Virus record (IMG/VR): IMGVR_UViG_3300027791_003052
Span: 1-59,595 of that record
DNA: 59,595 bases
DNA from: a virus
Direction: 5' to 3' (one strand)
A model generated the notes under the pieces. The model was not told where the DNA came from. It saw only the letters and a program-made list of their open reading frames with translations, and searched no databases. Positions 52,806-59,595 of this stretch are shown one piece after another (within the stretch, counting starts at the first letter, position 1; each line of letters begins with the position of its first letter). The position numbers were made by a program, and so were the translations under genes.

Positions 52806-54820
52806 TATATAACCCTCCCTTTTAAATCTTTGTTTGGATACTTCACTTCAAATATAGATGGATCTAAAGATGGATAAACCATTTTACCTTTAGTTGCATC
52901 TGATATATTATATGAGTGTTCTGAGTAGTTTCCTAAACACTTGTTAATAATTTCACATTTTGGTACAGACTGAACTCCCTCGATACCTGCGATTAATAAT
53001 TCTATTTCCGATATATTGATTGCCATGTTAAACGTCCAATTATCTATATTAAAGTATTTTGCTAATTCTTGTTGAACTTTAACCAACACCTCTCTTTTGT
53101 TATATCCACCATAAACTCGGATTTCAAAATCACATCCAATGTTTATAACAAATCCATCTATTAAATTAACACCATCCGTTAACATTCTGTATTCGCTAAT
53201 ATATGTTTTTAAGTTTTCTTTAACTGCTTGATTTAAAGTAGATAACGTTTTTTCTGAATTGTATCCAAGTATGTATAAATTAATTGCAAATGGATTATTC
53301 TTTTCAGATGTATTTGATTTCTTACCACCTAAAAATCGTGTTACTTCATCTTTTATTTCTTGTTCTGTTCGTTTAGTATCACCTAATTTTTGAACTAATC
53401 CTGTAAACTCATTAAGTGAAGTTTGATTGGCTAATATAGAAGCTGGAGAATTATTATCCAACTCACCATCTGGTGCACAATAAGCTTTAGCGATACCACC
53501 ATATTTTGCTGGTAATGATAATGCTCTTACTTGATAATCTTTACGAGTTACTGCTCTATTTTGTGAACCAAAGTTTGCTAATGCATTTTCTCTAATTTCT
53601 TCAATCGTATCTGCACCCTTACCACCAGTTCCTGTTTCTTCATTATCAACAGCAACAGAATTTTTGGATACTCTATAAAGAGCCTTTTCTGCTTCTTGGA
53701 AAGATGAAATATCATCATCAAATGAAATTGTTTCAAGATTATTTAATTCACCTACACCTACATTTGATTTTACTCCACCACCAACTAAATAAGATATAGT
53801 AAATTCTCCTGTTGGAGCTTGACCATATGATTTTGTTTTTAGAAAGTTTGAAGGATCAAATGATGCACCCATTTTATCAATAGAAGAGTTTAATCCCAAT
53901 CCTACATTTTTAAAGCTAGGTATTAGAGTTTCATCTCCTTTTGAAGAATTACCTGCACCGAATACAAGTGATGTTGTATTATCATCATTTATTTTAGTTG
54001 TAAATCTCCTTGATGTTTTTAAAACTTTAAGAACATTTGGTACAGATTCTTTGAATTGAGCCAAATCTTTATCTGTTTGTTCTGAGTTTGCATAATCAAC
54101 GTAAACCATTTCTTGTGCTAAGTAAGGAACTTGATACCACTTATTTCCATTAGAATCTCTAACATCATAAATATCAATTACATTATTATCTCCTAATTGT
54201 ATTTTAGAAAATTGTTCAGGAGAATTACCAAAAGTATAATTAATTGTTTTTAGTTCAGCAGACATTGCATTTACATATTTTTTTAATAAATATGTTGTTG
54301 GTGTTCCTTCGTTACTTTCGTAAATTGAAATTTCTCTGTCATCTTCTACCGAAAAATCAAGTAGTTCTGTACTTCTAAATCGTGTTCCTGAATTTGATGA
54401 TACTACTACCATTCCTTCTTTGATTCTCAAACAATAATCCAAATCTGCTCTTACTTCATCTCCAGTTCCAATTGATGGTACGGTTTGATATACTGCCAAT
54501 CTTACAATTGATGGTGAAGTTACTTTTGGCTTATATCCAAGATATTCTGCCAATGCAACTACATTCTGTTTATCTTCAGAATATAACATTAATGATTCTT
54601 TTAATGTATCATCTGTGTAATATGAAAGAACATCACCAAGATAAGATGCCATTTCAATGAACATCATTCCAGGAGAGGCTTCGTTGAAATCAGAATAAGT
54701 TTGAGGGAAATATGTTTTTGCGTACTGGATTAGATTTTCTCTAAATCCAGAGAAATCTTTATTAAGGTACTTTATGTCCCTACCTTGATTCGATTTTTTT
54801 GTTGAACTATTTAATGCCAT
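52805..54820 (-). CDS. Baseplate wedge protein, gp6/J type
   Basis: The 671-residue protein matches the gp6/baseplate J family. It opens with DIKYLNKDFSGFRENLIQYA, then FNEASPGMMFIEMASYLGD and TLKESLMLYSEDKQN, and later TIEEIRENALANFGSQNRAV followed by TRKDYQVRAL, which are the best conserved blocks of these proteins. It forms the wedge ring of contractile tails and contacts gp25. The AGAGGAT ribosome site lies 6 bases before the ATG. Next to it lies the gp25-like gene, as in T4-like and P2-like genomes. Confidence 0.92.
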   Translation of the reverse strand: MALNSSTKKSNQGRDIKYLNKDFSGFRENLIQYAKTYFPQTYSDFNEASPGMMFIEMASYLGDVLSYYTDDTLKESLMLYSEDKQNVVALAEYLGYKPKVTSPSIVRLAVYQTVPSIGTGDEVRADLDYCLRIKEGMVVVSSNSGTRFRSTELLDFSVEDDREISIYESNEGTPTTYLLKKYVNAMSAELKTINYTFGNSPEQFSKIQLGDNNVIDIYDVRDSNGNKWYQVPYLAQEMVYVDYANSEQTDKDLAQFKESVPNVLKVLKTSRRFTTKINDDNTTSLVFGAGNSSKGDETLIPSFKNVGLGLNSSIDKMGASFDPSNFLKTKSYGQAPTGEFTISYLVGGGVKSNVGVGELNNLETISFDDDISSFQEAEKALYRVSKNSVAVDNEETGTGGKGADTIEEIRENALANFGSQNRAVTRKDYQVRALSLPAKYGGIAKAYCAPDGELDNNSPASILANQTSLNEFTGLVQKLGDTKRTEQEIKDEVTRFLGGKKSNTSEKNNPFAINLYILGYNSEKTLSTLNQAVKENLKTYISEYRMLTDGVNLIDGFVINIGCDFEIRVYGGYNKREVLVKVQQELAKYFNIDNWTFNMAINISEIELLIAGIEGVQSVPKCEIINKCLGNYSEHSYNISDATKGKMVYPSLDPSIFEVKYPNKDLKGRVI

Positions 54821-54824
54821 TTTT

Positions 54825-55256
54825 TTATCCTCTTACCGTAAATGTTAATTCTTGTGATTCAAATTGACCACCTACTGAAAACTTTAAATGAATTCCAGCA
54901 GTATTTTTATCTTTCATTTCATCCGTCATATCTACTACAATTTCATCAATATCAATATATGGTAACCAGAAGTTAACACTATCCGTTATTAGTGATTCAA
55001 GTTGTATTTCTAAATCATCTGTTATTTGTTCAAATAATAGCTCTTGTAATCCTGTACCAAAATCTGGTTGTAGAATTCGTTCACCCTTATTAGTTAATAG
55101 TAAATTTTTTAAATTACTTTTTGCTTGTTCAAATGAAGAAAATGCCTGGTCAAAGTAACCACCATTTCCTCTTTGTACTGGCAAAGTAATTCCATACGCG
55201 GAGTTAGAAAACTCTTCGGTATCTTTTACTATTTTCTTATCAAGAATGTAAGCCAT
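54825..55256 (-). CDS. Baseplate wedge protein, gp25 (GPW_gp25) family
   Basis: The 143-residue protein has the gp25 core LQPDFGTGLQELLFEQI at about 62-78, the DIDEIVVDMTDE strand and the closing FESQELTFTVRG, all typical of this sheath-initiating wedge component. It lies directly before gp6/J in the same order as in contractile-tail systems. AAGGAATAAATAA precedes the ATG. Confidence 0.92.
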   Translation of the reverse strand: MAYILDKKIVKDTEEFSNSAYGITLPVQRGNGGYFDQAFSSFEQAKSNLKNLLLTNKGERILQPDFGTGLQELLFEQITDDLEIQLESLITDSVNFWLPYIDIDEIVVDMTDEMKDKNTAGIHLKFSVGGQFESQELTFTVRG

Positions 55257-55272
55257 TTATTTATTCCTTATT

Positions 55273-55920
55273 TTATCTCTTAAACTTTTTAACAAGTTCA
55301 GAGTTATCTCTATTTAATATTCTATCTAAACCAGGTAATCCAGTCTGAACTCCTAATCCAGTTTTACTTGGAGTAGATGCCATTTGTTGATATCCCATTT
55401 TGTGGGCCATTTGAGCTCTTAATGCATCTGTTCCACCTGCTCCTAAAGATGTTCCCATACTAACTGTTTGGTCAATATCCGGTTCTGCATCCATATAAGA
55501 AGGTATGTGAGTATTTTCTTGAACTATTGGTTGTTGTGTTTGTTGTGGTAAACTATCTAATACAGATGCCCCACCACCTTGGCCACTTCTCTGTGCTTTA
55601 GAAAAGGGAGTTGTTTGATTTAATACTTGATTTAATACTGCGTTCTTTGAGAATGTTCTCTGTGGTGCTTGTGTGTTTTCTTGTATTGGTACAATAGTTG
55701 CTGATTGTTCTTCTCTAAGAATTTCATTAGCCATATCAAATGGATCCTGTGTTTTTTTCTTTAGTACCTTTTTTGATGTCTTTGTAACTTCCAATAATCT
55801 TTTACTAACTTCCGCTTCTAAGATTTTAGGAAATGTTTTAGACAAAAATAGCTCTTGCTTTTTAGCAACCTCTACTTCAACGAGTGCCTTTATTACTTTA
55901 ATTAATTGTTTGTTATTCAT
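55273..55920 (-). CDS. Hypothetical virion-associated protein, Lys- and Gln-rich
   Basis: The 215-residue protein has a Lys-rich helical N terminus (1-60, IKALVEVEVAKKQELFLSK) and a Gln/Pro/Gly-rich low-complexity remainder (QTQQPIVQENT; GLGVQTGLPGLDRIL at the end). No motif is diagnostic. It lies between the gp25-like gene and the M15-domain gene within the baseplate set and has its own motif copy 20 bases upstream, so a small linker or chaperone for the baseplate is plausible. Confidence 0.6.
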   Translation of the reverse strand: MNNKQLIKVIKALVEVEVAKKQELFLSKTFPKILEAEVSKRLLEVTKTSKKVLKKKTQDPFDMANEILREEQSATIVPIQENTQAPQRTFSKNAVLNQVLNQTTPFSKAQRSGQGGGASVLDSLPQQTQQPIVQENTHIPSYMDAEPDIDQTVSMGTSLGAGGTDALRAQMAHKMGYQQMASTPSKTGLGVQTGLPGLDRILNRDNSELVKKFKR

Positions 55921-55940
55921 TTCTAATTCTTGTTATCTTA

Positions 55941-55952
55941 CTATAAATATAT
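55941..55952 (-). promoter_or_regulatory. Recurrent promoter-like 12-mer
   Basis: ATATATTTATAG in the coding direction, 20 bases before the 55920 start. The core ATATTTATA is exact. Confidence 0.42.
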
Positions 55953-55981
55953 CTTTGTTGATTTTATGGTTCGTATTCACA

Positions 55982-57316
55982 CTAATAGTAACATTTGATT
56001 CCCATCTCGTATTTTTTATTTATCATAGTCATTTTCTTTTTACGATTAGTTCCAGTACGTTTACAAGTGATATGTAACCATATACTATTACCATGTTCAA
56101 ATATAAATTGGTCAAATGGGAGTGTTTCCACAATCCATTTAGAGATTGGTAAATAATCTCTTGGCCCAAGTCCTGTGAATTGAATATCTATTGCTTCACC
56201 AATCTCATGCTGAGAGACCCTACCTACTAAACTTGGTGTTCCTCGGAAAGCTGAATTGATTACTACATTTGGATATTTTGCTAGTATTGGCTCTACTATA
56301 TTTACCGCTACGTGTTTTAAGTTACACACAATATCATCAACAGTAAGACCATGTGCTGCTTTTATCTTATGTGGGAACGTAACATCCAATGATAAAGAAC
56401 GAACTTTTAAATTGGGTGATAACTCGGCCTCATAGTTTAATCCTACTCCACATTGTGAAGGTATTGCTTCTGCAGCATTTTCTGAAGGAGTTATTTCATC
56501 AGGAGTATCTGATAAATCTGGTGATACATCAGGAGCAGATTGTCTTTGAATCGCTGCTAATGTTGAGTTTTTTTCTTCACCATCATCTGTAAGTATTTCG
56601 GTTCCTGTTGCTGCAACAACCGCAGCTGCACCAGCTACGGTGTTGTTGTTATCAGGAATAATTTCTAATAATTCTTCTACCGTAAGAAGGAGTGTATCTA
56701 TAATACTCAAATCAATTGGTGGATTAACTACTGGTTTCGGTACACTAGGTCCTGCTGGTGGAACTGTAAACCCAGTCCATGTTAATACACCTGGTGCAAC
56801 GAATGGTGGTGCACCTGGATATAATGATGTTGTCATATATAATCCTTGTATGGTTGGTACATGAGACATCATGGATGCTATTAATCTATCTAAAAACAAT
56901 CCACTATCATCAACGGGACTAAGTGGTCCAACTGGTGTCCAAGTTCCAGGTGAAGTTGTTATAGCTGCGGTTGTTGTTATATTTAACATAGAACCTGGAG
57001 CTGGAATTATTGGTGGTATTCCTGTTACTAAAGTTGCACCGGTCCAATAACCTAATACACCCTTTCCTATATCATCGGCAAAAACATGCTTTCCTTTTTG
57101 TTTTGAAAGTGCAGTTGTACACGCAAGAGTAACTAAAGTTTCCATCAAAGCAATGTTTGGTGTTTGTATAGGGATATTGTTTATTGTCTGTAAACCTCTC
57201 CTAATACACATATCATATTCTTGTGTAATCTTTTTTGCAAATTCAGGGAAGGCTTTAATCCCATCTTGATTTTTCATATAACCTAACATGCTTTGTTTGA
57301 ATATTGCGAAAGACAT
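55982..57316 (-). CDS. Baseplate protein with C-terminal M15-type peptidase domain
   Basis: The 444-residue protein has an N-terminal helical part (MSFAIFKQSMLGYMKNQDG, about 1-80), a Pro/Thr/Gly-rich middle and a C-terminal D-Ala-D-Ala-carboxypeptidase-like domain: SAFRG near 346, QHEIGEAIDIQF (the His-x6-Asp zinc pair) and a final LHITC His. These residues are the M15 metal ligands. An LAS-type peptidase on a baseplate would cut the cell-wall peptide or glycan on entry. It is next to the spike-like gene. Confidence 0.78.
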   Translation of the reverse strand: MSFAIFKQSMLGYMKNQDGIKAFPEFAKKITQEYDMCIRRGLQTINNIPIQTPNIALMETLVTLACTTALSKQKGKHVFADDIGKGVLGYWTGATLVTGIPPIIPAPGSMLNITTTAAITTSPGTWTPVGPLSPVDDSGLFLDRLIASMMSHVPTIQGLYMTTSLYPGAPPFVAPGVLTWTGFTVPPAGPSVPKPVVNPPIDLSIIDTLLLTVEELLEIIPDNNNTVAGAAAVVAATGTEILTDDGEEKNSTLAAIQRQSAPDVSPDLSDTPDEITPSENAAEAIPSQCGVGLNYEAELSPNLKVRSLSLDVTFPHKIKAAHGLTVDDIVCNLKHVAVNIVEPILAKYPNVVINSAFRGTPSLVGRVSQHEIGEAIDIQFTGLGPRDYLPISKWIVETLPFDQFIFEHGNSIWLHITCKRTGTNRKKKMTMINKKYEMGIKCYY

Positions 57317-57319
57317 GAG

Positions 57320-58558
57320 TTATTCTGTATAATTAAGAGTGGATAGGAATGTACTCAATTTGGATTTGATTGTATTAAAATCTCCACGATTGTTTGGTCC
57401 CATCATTGTAGGTCCTGCTGGTGTTGAGAATATTTGAGCATTTATAGCATCTATTAATTGTTCCATCAAATCAAGTAGAGTTTCACCTCGTACTAATGGC
57501 TCATCGGTGGACTCTGTATTTAAGTAGATTTCTCCAGCTCCACCGAGAATAAAAGTGTTATTATCATTTGTAGTAATTCTAACATCACCATTGAAATCCA
57601 TCTCCGCTCCATCTAATCCATTATCTATTGTAAGTTTACCATCTGATATAAATGAATAGTTTCCTTTAGAGTAAAATAACATTTCAGAATCCTTGGATGA
57701 TAATATAATTCTACCACTATTAATAAGAACTTGATCAGTTCCTTTTAATTCAGGTTCTTCTGCATATATTGGAGTAGTCTCCATTGGAGTGTCAATCTGA
57801 CCAGGAGTAAATTCTAATAAATGTTCTCCACTTGCCATTACAATAGTTGAACCATCATCTACTATATCTTCAAGTAAGAATTCTTGTTCTTTTAATTCAT
57901 CTAAAGATTTATCACCTTGTCTGTTTCTTATTATAATGGTTGGTGCTAAAACATTATCAACATTATTATAACCACTAAAACGAATTGATTGTCCAAAACG
58001 AGATTGTATAACTTTATCTCCTTCGTGAAATTGTAATGGATTTATTTGAGTAGCTTCAAAATATTCATTTTTAGGATCATCATCTGTTCCTGATGCTGAA
58101 GAGTTTGGTGTACCTGTTTGAGATGTAGTTGAATAATCATCAGATTTTCCTGATGGTGGTTTTTCCTTATCCGGATTAATCAAACTATTTGGATTACTTT
58201 TTGCTGAGTTACTGTTAATATCAGAACTTGGCATTCTTTTATAAACATACTTACCACTTGAAAGTCTAACCAATTCAACAGTTTCCCCAATTAATGGTAA
58301 CTCTATACTTGCAACATCCATCGGCCGTATGAATTTCAAATCTGCTAATGAAGTTGTATTATCATCCATTCTACGTATTTTTGCAGAACCAATTTTTCCA
58401 GTATTTTTAGGTCCGAATACTTCAGAGGAAATACCATGTGATGTTACGGCAGGATGATTTTCATCGAGAATAATATCTAGGACGAGACCAGATAATACTT
58501 CACTTCTGGTTTGGTTACTTCTACCCGATATATTTCCTGCTTGACTTAATCTACTCAT
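57320..58558 (-). CDS. Baseplate spike/hub protein with OB-fold (gp5-like)
   Basis: The 412-residue protein has an N-terminal OB-like beta barrel (SGLVLDIILDENHPAV; VEL VRLSSGKYVYKRM near 90-110), a Ser/Pro/Asn-rich linker near 115-165, and a C-terminal set of beta repeats (VIQSRFGQSIRFSG, FILGGAGEIYLNTEST) that resembles a beta-helical spike. In T4, gp5 carries a lysozyme between these; here there is none, and the cell-wall enzyme is perhaps the M15 domain next door. It overlaps the upstream gene by 8 bases. Confidence 0.75.
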   Translation of the reverse strand: MSRLSQAGNISGRSNQTRSEVLSGLVLDIILDENHPAVTSHGISSEVFGPKNTGKIGSAKIRRMDDNTTSLADLKFIRPMDVASIELPLIGETVELVRLSSGKYVYKRMPSSDINSNSAKSNPNSLINPDKEKPPSGKSDDYSTTSQTGTPNSSASGTDDDPKNEYFEATQINPLQFHEGDKVIQSRFGQSIRFSGYNNVDNVLAPTIIIRNRQGDKSLDELKEQEFLLEDIVDDGSTIVMASGEHLLEFTPGQIDTPMETTPIYAEEPELKGTDQVLINSGRIILSSKDSEMLFYSKGNYSFISDGKLTIDNGLDGAEMDFNGDVRITTNDNNTFILGGAGEIYLNTESTDEPLVRGETLLDLMEQLIDAINAQIFSTPAGPTMMGPNNRGDFNTIKSKLSTFLSTLNYTE

Positions 58559-58967
58559 TCTTACCTACTTTTAGTTTTAGTTCCTCTACTTCATTAGTAA
58601 TATCATCAAGTTTTATATCATGTTCATTACTAACTTCTGAAATAGTTTGATCTAATTCTTTTAGTAATTGTTCTTTTTCATCGTTTGATAAAAACCCACT
58701 ATCTCCTTCTGATTTTTGATTGTTTCCAATAATCCTTTGGGCTATTGCTGCCATTTTAATAAGTGCATCATCATTACGAACAGATGAATCAATTAAATCT
58801 CGTATAATCGGTCCCATTGCCATCATATCTTGAGAATGACGGACAAGTTTTCTCATCTCAGCAATCAATTCTGATATTCGTAACTTCTTTGTTTGTTGGT
58901 TGTCGTAGATATCCTTAAATAACCCACCAAGGCTTTTACCTGGAAATAATTCGAATTCTGTACTCAT
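58551..58967 (-). CDS. Conserved hypothetical tail-assembly-type protein
   Basis: The 138-residue protein begins MSTEFELFPGKSLGGLFKD and continues as a mostly helical, charged chain (IRDLIDSSVRNDDALIKM at about 55-72; a C-terminal coiled-coil, ELDQTISEVSNEHDIKLDD). The FPGKSLGGLFKDIY start recalls small proteins that accompany hub genes in marine myoviruses, but I name no function. It overlaps the spike gene by 8 bases. Confidence 0.65.
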   Translation of the reverse strand: MSTEFELFPGKSLGGLFKDIYDNQQTKKLRISELIAEMRKLVRHSQDMMAMGPIIRDLIDSSVRNDDALIKMAAIAQRIIGNNQKSEGDSGFLSNDEKEQLLKELDQTISEVSNEHDIKLDDITNEVEELKLKVGKNE

Positions 58968-58987
58968 GATTTTACCATATTATCTTG

Positions 58988-58999
58988 TATATAAATATG
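58988..58999 (-). promoter_or_regulatory. Recurrent 12-mer beside a terminator
   Basis: CATATTTATATA in the coding direction, 20 bases before the 58967 start and 5 bases from the terminator of the holin-like gene. Confidence 0.5.
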
Positions 59000-59004
59000 A
59001 TAAA

Positions 59005-59036
59005 CAAAAAAACCTCACTTTTTAAGGTGAGGTTCT
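59005..59036 (-). terminator. Intrinsic terminator of the holin-like gene
   Basis: Transcript direction: CCTCACC, loop TTAAAAA, GTGAGG, then TTTTTTT. A clean stem with a U-tract about 30 bases after the stop at 59067, nearly the same as the one at 41082-41111. Confidence 0.78.
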
Positions 59037-59066
59037 CTTTTAATGTACATTGGTAAAAAGCGTATA

Positions 59067-59303
59067 TTATGCTTTCTTTTTCATGATGTGGTATATAACT
59101 CCAGCTCCTACTAAACCTAGTAAGCCTTCATTACTTAATGAACCAATAATACCCATAATGTTATCCACTACTGATATTTCAGGCCAAAAAGGAATCGATG
59201 CACCTTTGAATAATACTTCAAGTACTACTCCAAGAGCAATGATACTGATACCGATTTCTGTTAGTGATTTTGCCCAATCACCGATTTTGTTTAGAAATTC
59301 CAT
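59067..59303 (-). CDS. Holin-like two-helix membrane protein
   Basis: The 78-residue protein has two hydrophobic helices, SLTEIGISIIALGVVLEVLF (13-32) and GLLGLVGAGVIYHIM (60-74), with a short loop and a charged MKKKA tail. Size and layout fit a class II holin or a small tail or virion membrane protein. GGAG lies 9 bases before the ATG and a strong terminator follows, so it makes its own short message. Marine T4-like phages often carry such a protein near the tail genes. No lysin gene is next to it in the window. Confidence 0.72.
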   Translation of the reverse strand: MEFLNKIGDWAKSLTEIGISIIALGVVLEVLFKGASIPFWPEISVVDNIMGIIGSLSNEGLLGLVGAGVIYHIMKKKA

Positions 59304-59595
59304 ATTGTTGTTCTCCTTTGTTTTTTGTTAGAATTGTATAACCTCTTCCTTATTCAAAACATCGGACATGTCTAGAATAACTATGGTATATACAATGAAA
59401 AAAGTTCCAATATATATTCAATACCCAATTAGAGAAGTGTATGAGGGGTTTATATATTTATGTATAAAAAAACCCCACGAAAGTAGGGTTGTTTTGCTAA
59501 CCACTTTATTATACGATTAGAGATTTTCGAGGGAATTTATAACCTATTATTAGTATCCTCTATCTTACAATAAGTATTATAATATTTTCTTTTTA
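59304..59595. other. Gene-free right end of the window
   Basis: I see no convincing gene here. The stretch has a ribosome site for the holin-like gene at its left, a GGGGTTT...AAACCCC inverted repeat spanning an AT-rich TATATTTATGTATA (plus strand) at 59445-59476, and the terminator-like hairpin below. A plus-strand frame of 41 codons (59395-59520) crosses the hairpin and is rejected. Confidence 0.5.
59466..59496 (-). terminator. Terminator-like hairpin at the right end
   Basis: Transcript direction: CCCTAC, loop TTTC, GTGGGG, then a run of T. It would end a transcript coming from genes to the right of the window. Its plus-strand form also has a short U-tract, so it may work both ways. Confidence 0.55.

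Noticed and set aside
59395-59520. Plus-strand frame of 41 codons (MKKVPIYIQY...)
   Set aside because: It runs straight through an inverted repeat and a terminator-like hairpin and has no clear ribosome site. I take it as chance.
1-59595. tRNA genes, CRISPR arrays, insertion sequences or integrases
   Set aside because: I looked for cloverleaf-type ends, repeat-spacer arrays and transposase or integrase motifs and saw none. Small tRNAs could be missed without a folding search.

Overview
The window is a stretch of a large, AT-rich, tailed-phage genome that looks like a marine myovirus of the wider T4-like type. Nearly every gene lies on the minus strand and neighbours commonly overlap by 1 to 40 bases. 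The markers are a gp6/J-type baseplate wedge protein, a gp25-type wedge protein, an OB-fold spike protein, a zinc-ribbon/Toprim primase and an SbcD-SbcC (T4 gp47-gp46) recombination protein fused into one chain. The host is not stated. Two tandem promoters in front of the primase fit the Bacteroidetes pattern (TTG, 20-base spacer, TAnnTTTG), and virion proteins carry cysteine-bounded GCTDxxAxNYNPxA repeats that are common in flavobacterial surface proteins. A marine Bacteroidetes host is therefore my best inference. Shine-Dalgarno-like sequences before several structural genes argue for caution.

Layout, left to right. (1) 1-6318: a partial membrane-protein gene, a zinc-ribbon protein and a 1785-residue polyprotein. 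The polyprotein joins an NMNAT-like nucleotidylyltransferase, a zinc ribbon, a tRNA CCA-adding/poly(A)-polymerase-like domain, a very basic segment, an HD phosphohydrolase and an ATP-dependent RNA/DNA-ligase-like domain. (2) 6284-23673: a dense glycan cassette of about 17 genes. It holds three GT10-like glycosyltransferases, two beta-4-galactosyltransferase-like (GT7) enzymes fused to LamG domains, GT2/GT92- and GT4-like transferases, three nucleotide-sugar SDR enzymes, an RmlC epimerase, a split thiamine-diphosphate enzyme, a TagD-like cytidylyltransferase, a radical SAM protein, a LamG protein and a methyltransferase. (3) 23685-32669: a 2994-residue repetitive tail-fibre protein with a Hint (intein-like) domain near its C terminus. 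(4) 32753-39384: the only plus-strand gene (a ribbon-helix-helix regulator), the Mre11-Rad50-like fusion, a fourth GT10-like protein, primase, a GIY-YIG-like protein and a sulfotransferase. (5) 39394-59303: virion genes for fibre/collar-like proteins, a large tail protein, baseplate wedge and spike proteins, a baseplate protein with an M15 peptidase domain and a holin-like membrane protein.

A near-palindromic 12-mer, TATATTTATATA in the coding direction, recurs about a dozen times, almost always just upstream of a minus-strand gene. It is probably the phage's own promoter element. Two near-identical intrinsic terminators sit beside copies of it.

The most interesting system is the polyprotein. 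Sites resembling T4 prohead-protease cleavage sites (small or hydrophobic-x-Glu before Gly/Ser) fall at its domain boundaries, and its N terminus resembles a T4 capsid-targeting sequence. This suggests a set of RNA-repair and nucleotide enzymes that is packaged in the head, cut apart there and possibly injected with the DNA. The Hint domain in the fibre and the animal-like GT7-LamG fusions are the next best leads. I saw no tRNA gene, CRISPR array, insertion sequence, integrase or terminase in the window.
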